This document shows, one piece after another, positions 34,447 to 43,199 of a stretch of 64,000 nt of DNA. Each line of letters opens with the position of its first letter. The first letter of the stretch is position 1. Position numbers and translations under genes: made by a program. This DNA comes from Candidimonas humi (GTDB lineage Bacteria > Pseudomonadota > Gammaproteobacteria > Burkholderiales > Burkholderiaceae_B): positions 1-64,000 of the forward strand of contig NZ_JAHTBN010000012.1 in the NCBI RefSeq assembly GCF_019166065.1, in the 5' to 3' direction. The notes beneath the pieces were generated by a model. It ran no database searches. It was not told the origin of the DNA and saw only the letters and a program-made list of their open reading frames with translations.

Positions 34447-35433
34447 TCAGTTGGGTTCCACGCCCGCCTCGCGGGCCACGCGCTTCCACTGCGGGATTTC
34501 CTTGGCGATCAGCGCGGCGAACTCGGCCGGGGTATCGCTGGCGGGCGTAATCGACAAGGCCGCGATGCGCTTGCGCACGTCGGGCGCCTGTATGGCTTCG
34601 TGCACGGTGCGCGCCAGCTTCTGGATCACGGCGGGCGGCGTGCCCGCGGGCGCGAACAACCCGCTCCATAGCTCCACGTCCATGTCTATGCCCAATTCCT
34701 TCATGGTCGGCACGTCCGGCAGGTAGGGCGCGCGCCGCGCCGAAGTGACGGCCAGGGCGCGCACCCGGCCGCCCTTGACGCCCACCGTGGCCGGCCCTAT
34801 GTCCACCAGCGTCATCGTGGCGTCGCCGGTGCCGACCGCGTTGATCGAGTTCATGCTTCCCTTGTAGGGTATGTGCACGAATTGCGTGCCGGTCTGCTTC
34901 TTGAACAGTTCCGTCATCAACTGGAACGAGGCCGAACTGGCGCTGTAGTTGGACTTGTCGGGATGGGCCTTGGAATAGGCCTCCAGCCCTGCAAGCGTGG
35001 CGGTCTGCTTGTTCGCCGCCTGGGTCAACAGGACCAGCGGAAAGATCCCCACTTGCGAGATGGGCGCAAGGTCTTTGTCTGGCGAATATGGCAGGGTCTT
35101 GTACAGCGCCGGATTGAATGAAATCGGCCCGCTGGCTCCCATCAGCAGCGTATAGCCGTCCGGCTTGGACTTGGCTACGTAGGTGGCGCCCACGATGGAA
35201 GAAATGCCGGGCTTGTTCTCGACAATGACGGACTGCTTGAGCAGGTCGGACATCTTGCCGGCCAGGATGCGCGCCAGGATGTCGTTGGCTCCGCCGGCGC
35301 TATAGCCGACCACGATGGTGATGGGATGCGACGGGTAGTCGCCCTGCGCGTGCGCCGCCCCCATGCCGCCCGCGCAGGCCAGCGCCAGCGCCAGCACGCC
35401 ACGACGGCGCGTAAAGAAAGCAGATTGTTTCAT
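34447..35433 (-). CDS. Bug/TctC family periplasmic substrate-binding protein
   Basis: A 328-residue TTT receptor. The signal peptide (residues 1-30) begins with a twin-arginine-like FTRRRG and ends AHAQGDYPSHP. The core motifs ITIVVGYSAGGANDILARIL and VENKPGISSIVG are typical. ATG 35433 follows GAGGAG. It is the second receptor of the operon. Confidence 0.92.
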   Translation of the reverse strand: MKQSAFFTRRRGVLALALACAGGMGAAHAQGDYPSHPITIVVGYSAGGANDILARILAGKMSDLLKQSVIVENKPGISSIVGATYVAKSKPDGYTLLMGASGPISFNPALYKTLPYSPDKDLAPISQVGIFPLVLLTQAANKQTATLAGLEAYSKAHPDKSNYSASSASFQLMTELFKKQTGTQFVHIPYKGSMNSINAVGTGDATMTLVDIGPATVGVKGGRVRALAVTSARRAPYLPDVPTMKELGIDMDVELWSGLFAPAGTPPAVIQKLARTVHEAIQAPDVRKRIAALSITPASDTPAEFAALIAKEIPQWKRVAREAGVEPN

Positions 35434-35494
35434 GTGTTTTGTCTCCTCGAATATTGATATTGTTCGGCGGCCGCGGCGCCGTGTTCCGAATCTG

Positions 35495-36448
35495 TCACGG
35501 CTGCCGCAACTGCCAGGCACGCGCGGCTTCCAGCCCCTTCACCAGCCGGTAGACCGTGCGGCAGGCCGGCACCGGCACATTCAAACGATCTCCCTCGCGC
35601 ACGAAGAATCCCGTCAGTTCGTCTATCTCGGTAGGCGCGCCATTCGCGATATCCAGCGCCATCGACCCGGCATGCCGGGTCACGGGCCGCAGGCCGGCGC
35701 GCGTTTCCTTGACGAACGCCATGGGGTCGAAGGCATAACGCCCGCCCAGGGCCCGGACCACCTGCGCGCACTCCCCGGCCATATCGTCCACCAGCGCGCA
35801 GACTTCGGGCGAGCCGTAACGTGCGGCGTTGACGCCCAGGAGCAGCGCACCGATGGGATTCATCACGGAATTGAAGACCAGCTTGGACCAGACCGCATCC
35901 ATCGGGTCGGCCAGGGTACGCGTGGGCAGGCCGGCGTCGTTCAAGGCTTCGGCCAGCCGGGCGCAGTCGCCGACCGCACCGCGCGTGGGCCCCAGCCAAG
36001 TGGGATTGCCGCGGATGAGATGTTCGACGCGGCCGGGACCCAGGTAGCGGCCGGCGTCCAGCACGATGCCCCGCAATACCTTGCACGTGGAACCGGCCTC
36101 GAGAATCTCGCTATTGCCCATGCCGTTTTGCAGCGTGACCAATAGCGGCCCCTGAGCCAGCAGCGATTGCAGCCCGGCAAGGGCGCCGGCCGTGTGGCCC
36201 GACTTGACCAGGAACAATATCGTGTCGAAAACCTCGCCGTGCAGGGCTGCAGCGTCGGTCTCGGCGCGCAGGGCAGCCGCGCAGCCCTCGCCGCCCTCGA
36301 GGCGCAGGCCGTCGCGGCGTATCGCCGCCACGTGGGCGGCGTCTGTATCCAATACGGCCACATCCGCCACGCGGGCCAGGTGAGCCGCGAAGATGCCGCC
36401 CATCGCGCCGCAGCCCACCACCAGTATGCGAAGTCGATCGGCATTCAT
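35495..36448 (-). CDS. ketopantoate reductase (ApbA/PanE) family protein
   Basis: A 317-residue NADP-dependent reductase of the PanE family. The Rossmann motif GCGAMGG lies at residues 12-18, LVKSGHT near 80, and the catalytic Lys in WSKLVFNSVMNPIGAL near 185. In this catabolic setting, between a ThDP enzyme gene and a Bug gene, it is more likely to reduce a 2-oxo acid of the pathway than to make pantoate. It starts 15 bases after the ThDP enzyme stop. Confidence 0.9.
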   Translation of the reverse strand: MNADRLRILVVGCGAMGGIFAAHLARVADVAVLDTDAAHVAAIRRDGLRLEGGEGCAAALRAETDAAALHGEVFDTILFLVKSGHTAGALAGLQSLLAQGPLLVTLQNGMGNSEILEAGSTCKVLRGIVLDAGRYLGPGRVEHLIRGNPTWLGPTRGAVGDCARLAEALNDAGLPTRTLADPMDAVWSKLVFNSVMNPIGALLLGVNAARYGSPEVCALVDDMAGECAQVVRALGGRYAFDPMAFVKETRAGLRPVTRHAGSMALDIANGAPTEIDELTGFFVREGDRLNVPVPACRTVYRLVKGLEAARAWQLRQP

Positions 36449-36463
36449 GCAAGGCCTCTCGCT

Positions 36464-38236
36464 CTAGACCTGCCCGATACGCACGTTGAGCAGCGCGGCC
36501 TGGCCGCGATCCAGCGCATCCAGGCAGCGCTGCACCGCCGCCGGGAGCTCGGCCGGATCAAGAACTTGTTCGCCATGTGCGCCGAAAGCCTGCGCCACCT
36601 CGTCGAAGCGGCGCCGCTCGCCTTCCAGGCGGGCCTGGAACTCGTTGCCGGCCATGGCCTCGCCGTCGGGATAGACGCGCAGCACGGCCTCTTTCACCGC
36701 CTGCCAGCCGCCATTGTCCAGCACCACGGTCAGGATGGGCAGCCGGTAATTCTGCGCCACCGCGTACACCGCGGTGGGCGCCGAAAAATGAAAACCGCCG
36801 TCGCCCACGATTTGCACGACACGGCTGCCCGGCCGGGCCAGTTTCGCGCCCAGCGCCACCCCGCCGCTATAGCCCAGGCCGCCGCCCGCGCAGCCCAGCA
36901 AGGTCAGCGGCTGCGTGCGGCGGATCTGGTTCAGCACTGCCAGCGAATTCCGGATAGCCTCATTGACGACGACATCGTCCTGCCGCAGCGCCGCGCCCAG
37001 CGTGGCGCACAAGTAATGCGGCGAGATCGCGCCCACCGCGCCCGGAGCCTCGGCGGCACGCACCATGGCCGCGCGGCGCGCCGCGTTGGGCTGCTCCCAG
37101 CCCGCGACACGCTGCGCCACGCGCGCCTCGAACTCCGGCGTCGCCAGTTGCTCGACCGCCGCCAGCACCTGTTCCAGCGCACGGCCGCAATCCGCCTGCA
37201 AGCGGGTATGCGTGGCGAACCCCCACATGGGAAAATCGCGCTTGACCGGATCTACATCGATATGCGTCCAATGCGTTTCGGCGCGGGCGCTGGCGAACTT
37301 GGGCAGCCAGGGCACGTCCACGTCCAGCAGCAGGCCCATGTCGGCATCGGCAAGCCCAGGCTTGGGATCGAAGCCGCCGAAGCAAGGCAAGTCGCGCGAC
37401 ACATTCAGGTATGTGGGCATGAATTCGTATACACGCACGCCGCAGCGTTGCGCCAGGGCCTCCAGCGCCTGCACCGCATGCGCCTTGCGCCCCAGGTAGG
37501 AGGTCACGGCTATGGGGTTGCGCGCATCGATCAAGCGGCGCGCAATCGCCTCCGCCTCGCGCGGATCGATGCCGCCCACGGCCACTTTGCCATAGCCTTC
37601 GGCCGGAAAGTCCCGCACCTGCGCAGGCCGCCATTCCTCGGCCAGGGTCTCGCGCGGCAGATTCACGTAGACCGGGCCCGGCGGGTCGCTGTGCATCACA
37701 GTATGGCCGCGCCGCAGCGCCTCCTTGGCCACCACGCCCGAAGGCAAGGTGTATTCCCATTTCACATAAGGCCGCACCAGGCTGGCAATGTCGAATGGGT
37801 CCTGCACGAAATGCACATAGTTGTCGCGCGAGCCGGGCAACTCGCCGCGCATGGTGTATGGCGCCTTGCCAGCGATCAGCATCACCGGCAGGCGGCCGCG
37901 AAACATATTGTGCATGCCCATGGCGGAATTCGCCGTACCGGCGTCGACATGCACCATCACGGCCTGGCCGCGTCCTGTCAGGGCGGCATAGCCGGCGGCC
38001 ATGTGTATCGCCACGGTCTCGTGCGGGCACAGGACCATGCGCGACATGGGCCGGCCTTCGCGCTGCCAGCGGGCCATCTCCTCGATCAGCTCGACGTGGT
38101 CCGTGCCCAGGTTGGCAAAGATGTATTCGACGCCGACATCGTTCAGGCCTTCGAGAAAATAGTGTGCGGTGCTGCGCGGCTCATCGGACATGGCCGGAGC
38201 CGCGGCCGCCGCGGCGGGCGATGCTGCTTGGTTCAT
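36464..38236 (-). CDS. ThDP-dependent enzyme (benzoylformate decarboxylase / acetolactate synthase-like)
   Basis: A 590-residue thiamine diphosphate enzyme with the three domains of the decarboxylase/acetolactate synthase superfamily. The catalytic Glu73 lies in PHETVAIHMAAGYA, and the ThDP/Mg motif runs from GDGGFHFS to LDNGGW. The N-terminus has an Ala-rich 20-residue extension. Within an operon with an aldehyde dehydrogenase gene it could decarboxylate an aryl 2-oxo acid to an aldehyde, as MdlC does; condensation activity cannot be excluded. It begins 54 bases after the ALDH stop. Confidence 0.88.
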   Translation of the reverse strand: MNQAASPAAAAAAPAMSDEPRSTAHYFLEGLNDVGVEYIFANLGTDHVELIEEMARWQREGRPMSRMVLCPHETVAIHMAAGYAALTGRGQAVMVHVDAGTANSAMGMHNMFRGRLPVMLIAGKAPYTMRGELPGSRDNYVHFVQDPFDIASLVRPYVKWEYTLPSGVVAKEALRRGHTVMHSDPPGPVYVNLPRETLAEEWRPAQVRDFPAEGYGKVAVGGIDPREAEAIARRLIDARNPIAVTSYLGRKAHAVQALEALAQRCGVRVYEFMPTYLNVSRDLPCFGGFDPKPGLADADMGLLLDVDVPWLPKFASARAETHWTHIDVDPVKRDFPMWGFATHTRLQADCGRALEQVLAAVEQLATPEFEARVAQRVAGWEQPNAARRAAMVRAAEAPGAVGAISPHYLCATLGAALRQDDVVVNEAIRNSLAVLNQIRRTQPLTLLGCAGGGLGYSGGVALGAKLARPGSRVVQIVGDGGFHFSAPTAVYAVAQNYRLPILTVVLDNGGWQAVKEAVLRVYPDGEAMAGNEFQARLEGERRRFDEVAQAFGAHGEQVLDPAELPAAVQRCLDALDRGQAALLNVRIGQV

Positions 38237-38290
38237 TGCGTCTCCAATCGCCGCGGTCTCGCGCCGCGGCCGTCATTGTGTAAGGAATGG

Positions 38291-39739
38291 CTAAGCCGAT
38301 ACCTCGTAGTAAAAATGCTTGGTTTCCAGGAAGTCGTTCAGGCCTTCCTGTCCGTGCAAGCGCCCGTAGCCACTGTCGGCATGGCCGCCGGTCTCGGCTT
38401 CGGCAAAGAGCTTGTTGTGGGTATTGGCCCAAACCGTGCCGAAGCGCATGCGGCCGGCCATGCGGCGGCTGCGCGCGGCGTCGGCCGTCCAGACGCTCGA
38501 TGCCAGGCTGTAGCGCGTCGCGTTGGCGCGCGCGATGGCATCGTCCTCGTCGCGAAAACGTTCGACCACTATCAGCGGGCCGAACAGCTCGCGCTGTATG
38601 TACTCGGAGGACAAGTCCTCGATGGCTACCAGGCTGGGCTCGATGAATGCCCCTCGCGCCAGCTCGCCGCCGGGGATGCGCCCCTGCACCAGCACGTCAC
38701 CGGCGCTGCCGGCGCGTTCGGCCAGGCCGGCGATGCGATCGCGATTTGCGGCATCGATCAGGCAGCCCATCTGCGATTGCGGATCGTTGCCCGGGCCTAC
38801 GCGCACCGCGCGATAGGCCTCGGCCAGGCTGCGCGTGAAATCGGCGTATGCGCTGTCCTCGACCAGGACCCGGCTGATCGCCGTGCATTGCTGGCCGGCC
38901 TGGATCAGGCTGCCGGCCACGATGCCCGCGGCGCTGCGCCCGTGCGCCGCATCGGCGAACACCACGGCGGGAGACTTGCCGCCCAGCTCCAGGGACAGGC
39001 GCTTGAGCGTGCCGGCGCTGGCCTGCGCGATCCGCTTGCCCACGGCGGTGGAGCCGGTGAAACTCACCACGTCCACATCGGGCGAGGCGCAAAGCAGTTG
39101 GGACACCGTCGCGCCCGACTCGATCACCGAATTGACGATCCCGGCCGGGATGCGTTCGTCCTGGACCAGGCATTCAAGCGCCAGATTGTGCGCCAGCGCG
39201 GTCTGGAACGCCGGCTTGATGACTACGGCGCAGCCGGCCGCGAGCGCCGGCGCCAGGGATCGTACCAACAATATGATCGGGGCGTTCCAGGGAAGAATGA
39301 TGGCGGCCACGCCGGCGGCCTCGCGCTCCAGGGACGAGTAGCAGCCGGGCTCGACCTCGGCTATGCGGCCGAACAGATTGCGCGCCAGGCCCGCGTAATA
39401 GCGCAATTCGGAAGCCGCCCCCAGGATCTCGCTCATGGCTTCCCTGCGCAATTTGCCGTTGAGGGTGACCAGCCAGTCGGCCACCTCGTCCTTGCGCGCT
39501 TCCAGCCGGTCGGCGAAACGCAGCAGGACGTCGGCACGCAGCCGCGGCGAGTGGCGCCACGCAGTCTGCCCGAAGGCGCGCCGCGCCGCGGCGACGGCGG
39601 CCTCGCCCTCGGCCGCGCCTGCGTCGGCATAGCGCGCGACCGCCAGGCCTGTAGCCGGATTGAAAGCATCGCCCACGGCAGCAGCGCCATCGACGGCGTC
39701 GACCCAATGGCCGTCTATGTAGTGGCTGGCGACGCGCAT
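38291..39739 (-). CDS. NAD(P)-dependent aldehyde dehydrogenase
   Basis: A 482-residue aldehyde dehydrogenase. Catalytic residues are present: Asn in ILPWNAPI, Glu in SLELGGKSP and Cys in GQQCTAISR. The C-terminal ETGGHADSGYGRLHG is typical. It is the first gene of the 39739-29482 operon and divergent from LysR at 39851. It would oxidise the aldehyde made by the ThDP enzyme to an aromatic acid, parallel to benzaldehyde dehydrogenase MdlD; the substrate is inferred. Confidence 0.9.
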   Translation of the reverse strand: MRVASHYIDGHWVDAVDGAAAVGDAFNPATGLAVARYADAGAAEGEAAVAAARRAFGQTAWRHSPRLRADVLLRFADRLEARKDEVADWLVTLNGKLRREAMSEILGAASELRYYAGLARNLFGRIAEVEPGCYSSLEREAAGVAAIILPWNAPIILLVRSLAPALAAGCAVVIKPAFQTALAHNLALECLVQDERIPAGIVNSVIESGATVSQLLCASPDVDVVSFTGSTAVGKRIAQASAGTLKRLSLELGGKSPAVVFADAAHGRSAAGIVAGSLIQAGQQCTAISRVLVEDSAYADFTRSLAEAYRAVRVGPGNDPQSQMGCLIDAANRDRIAGLAERAGSAGDVLVQGRIPGGELARGAFIEPSLVAIEDLSSEYIQRELFGPLIVVERFRDEDDAIARANATRYSLASSVWTADAARSRRMAGRMRFGTVWANTHNKLFAEAETGGHADSGYGRLHGQEGLNDFLETKHFYYEVSA

Positions 39740-39804
39740 GAGGGATCTCCTGAAGTGTTCTTGTCTGTGGTCTCGTCTGCTGCAAGAACTCTAGAATCTA
39801 TCCC

Positions 39805-39841
39805 TTGATTTGTCTAATATATATCTAATATCTATTGATTT
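39805..39841. promoter_or_regulatory. repeat-rich LysR control region
   Basis: An AT-rich patch between divergent ALDH and lysR starts. TCTAATAT occurs twice, at 39813-39820 and 39824-39831, exactly one helical turn (11 bp) apart. They are bracketed by TTGATTT at 39805-39811 and 39835-39841. It is a likely LysR binding region and promoter for both directions. Confidence 0.5.
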
Positions 39842-39850
39842 TCATTGCTT

Positions 39851-40795
39851 ATGAATCTGACGATCCGGCATTTCAAGGCTTTCCTGGCCATTGTGCAAAC
39901 GCGCGGCTTCACGCGCGCGGCCGAACGCGTGCACATCAGCCAGCCCGGCCTGAGCCTCATGATGCAGGACATGGAAAACCAGCTTTCCTGCCGATTGTTC
40001 GAGCGCACCACCCGCTCGGTGCGCCTGACGGCGGCGGGCCAGCGCCTGGTGCCCGTGGCCCAGCAGGTCGTGGACGAAGTGGAAGCCATTGCTCCCGTCT
40101 TGAGCCAGCTTTCCGAAAAGCGCCGGCGCACCTTGCGGGTGGGCGTGCCGCCCATTTTCTCGGCCACCGTCATGCCCAAGGTATACATGAAGCTGCGGCA
40201 GACACAGCCCACTCTGGACCTGCACATCCACGACCTGCCCAAGCCCGAGGTGGAGCTCGGGGTCCGCAGCGGCGAGCTCGACTGCGGGCTGGGGGTCTTC
40301 CCGCGCCGTATTCCGGAAGTCTCGCGGCGCACGCTGTTCGAGTTCGATTTCATTTACCTCGAATCGCGCGCCGCGCCCTGGAGAGCAAAGACGCGCGGCA
40401 AGACAGCGCGGCAACTGCCCTGGAGCGAGCTGCCGGATGTCCCCTTCGTCGAAATGCAGCCCGACATGGAACTGCAGGAACAGGTCAATAAATGCCGGGC
40501 CGCCCGCGGCATGAAGCGATCGGACGGGATCAGGATGAACCGGCTCGAATCCCTGATCGGCATGGCGGCGGCCGGTGTCGGCCCCACCATCATTCCCTCG
40601 TTCGTCGCGCCGATAGGCATGGATGCGCAGATATCCACCGCGCTGCTTACCGAACCGGTGCTGTCGCTGGGTTTTCAGCTCATCATGAAGCGCGGCCGCG
40701 AACAGCCCGCCGTGCTGGAGGCATTCACGCAGGCGCTGCGCGAAGTCATCGCGGATCACAGGGAACGGATCTACCCCTACGCGGAACAAGGCTGA
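39851..40795 (+). CDS. LysR family transcriptional regulator
   Basis: A 314-residue LysR regulator of the CbbR/aromatic subgroup. The N-terminal helix-turn-helix reads TRGFTRAAERVHISQPGLSLMMQDME; the co-inducer domain follows. ATG 39851 is used; a TTG six bases upstream is possible. It is divergent from the ALDH-to-maleylacetate reductase operon and is its likely activator, responding to an aromatic substrate or intermediate. Confidence 0.93.
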   Translation: MNLTIRHFKAFLAIVQTRGFTRAAERVHISQPGLSLMMQDMENQLSCRLFERTTRSVRLTAAGQRLVPVAQQVVDEVEAIAPVLSQLSEKRRRTLRVGVPPIFSATVMPKVYMKLRQTQPTLDLHIHDLPKPEVELGVRSGELDCGLGVFPRRIPEVSRRTLFEFDFIYLESRAAPWRAKTRGKTARQLPWSELPDVPFVEMQPDMELQEQVNKCRAARGMKRSDGIRMNRLESLIGMAAAGVGPTIIPSFVAPIGMDAQISTALLTEPVLSLGFQLIMKRGREQPAVLEAFTQALREVIADHRERIYPYAEQG

Positions 40796-41186
40796 AACGG
40801 CGCGAACGCAGGCCTGGGGCGACGCGGGCCGAGGCGACGCGAGCCCGGTAGGCGCAGCGCCCGAATGGCGCCCGGTATGCCCTCTGCGCCTGGATAGCCT
40901 GCCCCCGCCACCTCTTGCCGGCTCGTAGGTGTCGTAGGTGTCGTAGGTGTCGCAGGTGTCGCAGGTGTCGCAGGTGTCGCAGCATCATGGCCCAATACAA
41001 AATATATTTCTTGGCACTTTCTGGACAGGCCATATGGCGGCATGATATGCCTGTGATGCCGGGCCCGGCGGCTTGCATACCTATATGCTTTGCCTGTTTG
41101 CGCCAGCCGGGCCGGCAACGACCGCAACGCGGGCTCCGCCAATATCGCGTGGCGCAGCGCAAAGCCCTATCAGAGGAATCCCGAGC
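40796..41186. other. 391-base intergenic region
   Basis: No gene is visible. It holds the 9-bp tandem array at 40925-40982 and a near-perfect hairpin, ACAGGC(C)ATAT (41025-41035) against ATATGCCTGT (41045-41054), one base bulged. An AT-rich stretch at 40990-41012 may contain the promoter of the AhpD-like gene. Confidence 0.6.
40925..40982. repeat. 9-bp tandem repeat array
   Basis: Six contiguous 9-bp units: three copies of GTAGGTGTC (40925-40951) followed by three of GCAGGTGTC (40952-40978), then a partial seventh (GCAG). The switch between unit types after copy three suggests two rounds of slippage. The array is non-coding in context and a candidate variable-number locus. Confidence 0.9.
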
Positions 41187-41666
41187 ATGACTGCACGCTT
41201 GAACTATTTCCAACAATCCCCCGAAGTCGCCGCGAAATACCGGGACTTCAGCAACTCGCTGAAGGACAGATCCATACCTGAAAAGCTGAAGGACCTCGTC
41301 TTCCTGCGCGCCTCGCAGATCAATGGCTGTGCGTTCTGCGTCGACATGCACGTCAAGGAAGCCAAGATCCACGGCGAACGCGAATTGCGGCTGCATCATG
41401 TCGCGGTGTGGCGCGAGTCGCCGCTGTTCGACGAACGCGAGCGCGCTGCGCTCGAATGGACGGAAATCGTCACCCGGCTGCCGCCCCACGGCATTTCCGA
41501 CGAAAGCTATGCACAGATGCGCAAGGTGTATTCCGAGCAGGAAATCACCGACATCACGTTTCTCGTCATCGCCATCAATGGCTGGAACCGGCTTTCAATC
41601 GCTTTCAGCGCAGTCCCGGGCTCGGCCGACGCCGTCTACGGCCTGGACAAGGCCGGCCTGAACTGA
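41187..41666 (+). CDS. carboxymuconolactone decarboxylase / AhpD-like protein
   Basis: A 159-residue AhpD-fold protein. The redox motif is in NGCAFCVDMH, with the CxxC and following His of alkylhydroperoxidase-type members, so a peroxidase role is likelier than carboxymuconolactone decarboxylation. ATG 41187 follows AGAGGA. The gene stands alone after the LysR gene and the tandem-repeat region. Confidence 0.92.
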   Translation: MTARLNYFQQSPEVAAKYRDFSNSLKDRSIPEKLKDLVFLRASQINGCAFCVDMHVKEAKIHGERELRLHHVAVWRESPLFDERERAALEWTEIVTRLPPHGISDESYAQMRKVYSEQEITDITFLVIAINGWNRLSIAFSAVPGSADAVYGLDKAGLN

Positions 41667-41849
41667 ACGGCCCGGGGCCGGCATCGGCCTCTCCTTCCGG
41701 ACGCGCATGTCCGTTCCTCGGCCGACCGCGGCAAGCCGGCTCCGGTCGTGGCGGCTCCGGCCTCGGCCGAGGCCGTGCAGCATACAATAAAGGCTCCATC
41801 CACAGGCCCCGAAAATGCAGCCCAGCCTGCAGCGGGCGGAGCCAGACGC

Positions 41850-42926
41850 ATGCACCAGCACAGCCATACCGGCGCAGAACACGAACACCGGCACGAGCAC
41901 CAGTGCGAAGACGGCCACGTCCACGAGCCCGACAAGGGGCATGGCCACACCGAAACACCCGAGAGCGGCCACGATCATGCCCACGGCCATGACGGCCATG
42001 ACGGCCATCATCACCATGGCCCGGGCGGCCACAGCCATGCCGCGGGCGTAGCCGACGAGCGCCGCGTGATCCTGGCCTTCGGCATCATCGTCGTATTCCT
42101 GGTGGTCGAGGTGATCGGCGGCCTGCTGTCCGGATCGCTGGCGCTGCTGGCCGACGCCGGCCACATGGCCAGCGACGCGGCCGCGCTGGGCTTCAGTTGG
42201 TTCGCCCTGCGCGTGGGCCGGCGCCAGGCCACCGAACAATTGTCGTACGGCTATCGCCGCATGGAGATCCTGGCCGCCTTCGTCAATGGCCTGGCGCTGT
42301 TCCTGATCGCGCTATGGATCGTGGCCGTGGCAATCGAACGTTTCCGTCAGCCAGTCGCCGTCATGGGCGGCCCCATGCTGGCAGTGGCATGCGCCGGCCT
42401 GGCCGCCAATATCGCGGCATTCATGGTGCTGCATGGCGGCAGCCACGACAGCCTCAATATGCGCAGCGCGCTGCTGCATGTGCTGGGCGACATGCTGGGC
42501 TCGGCGGCCGCCATCGTCGCAGCGCTGGTCATCATGGCCACGGGCTGGGTGCCCATAGACCCGATCCTGTCCATTTTCGTGGCGCTCATCGTGCTGCGCG
42601 GCGCCTGGCAGATCATCCGCTCTTCGGGCCACATCCTGCTCGAAGGCACGCCGGCTGGCATCAGCATAGCCGCCATCAAGGACGACCTGGAACAGAACGT
42701 CGTCCAGATCCGCAACGCACACCACATCCACGTCTGGTCCATTACCTCCGGCCAGCATCTGCTGACGGTGCACGTGGTGCCCAGCGGCCATGCACAGCCG
42801 CGCGAGGTCGTGGCCGCGGTCAAGCAGCGCGTGGCCGAACGCTACAACATCACGCATGTAACCGTGCAGATCGAAGAAGACGACTGCTGCGACGGCGGCG
42901 AAGCCGCGGGACGCTGCTGCGGATAA
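41850..42926 (+). CDS. CDF family cation efflux protein (CzcD/ZitB type)
   Basis: A 358-residue cation diffusion facilitator that exports Zn(II), Co(II) or Cd(II) from the cytoplasm. The first 70 residues are strongly His-rich (runs such as HDGHDGHHHHGPGGHSH), a metal-gathering tail. Six transmembrane helices follow, with the helix II motif ADAGHMASD and the helix V region bearing the transport site. The C-terminal domain has NAHHIHVWS, and the last residues include DCCDGGEAAGRCC, an additional Cys-rich end. An in-frame ATG at 41748 would extend the N-terminus; 41850 is preceded by GGCGGAG. Confidence 0.92.
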   Translation: MHQHSHTGAEHEHRHEHQCEDGHVHEPDKGHGHTETPESGHDHAHGHDGHDGHHHHGPGGHSHAAGVADERRVILAFGIIVVFLVVEVIGGLLSGSLALLADAGHMASDAAALGFSWFALRVGRRQATEQLSYGYRRMEILAAFVNGLALFLIALWIVAVAIERFRQPVAVMGGPMLAVACAGLAANIAAFMVLHGGSHDSLNMRSALLHVLGDMLGSAAAIVAALVIMATGWVPIDPILSIFVALIVLRGAWQIIRSSGHILLEGTPAGISIAAIKDDLEQNVVQIRNAHHIHVWSITSGQHLLTVHVVPSGHAQPREVVAAVKQRVAERYNITHVTVQIEEDDCCDGGEAAGRCCG

Positions 42927-43199
42927 CAAGAATGCGGGCGCGGCCGGCGCAGCACCCGGCGGCCCGGAAAAACGCACATCAAAGGGGCCGGCCGGCATGC
43001 CCTCACGGCTGCTGCAGCCACAGGCCCGCCGGCATCGGCCCGCCCCCGGCAAAAGGACTCTGCGCAGAACTCGGCACCGGACACAGATCGTTTCAAGAAA
43101 CTATTTCCAAGCTGTGTCAGAGCAGCGATTTTTCCGCGCCGCCGGGTTCAAATAGTGCAGAGGCCGGTTGCGGCCTCGCGCAACATCAAGGAGAAACGC

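Noticed and set aside
36167-39808. A 1213-codon open frame on the plus strand
   Set aside because: It runs antisense to three well-identified enzyme genes, its product has no domain sense, and long shadow frames are expected at this GC content.
40925-40982. CRISPR-like repeats
   Set aside because: The units are 9 bp and directly tandem without spacers, and no cas genes are present.
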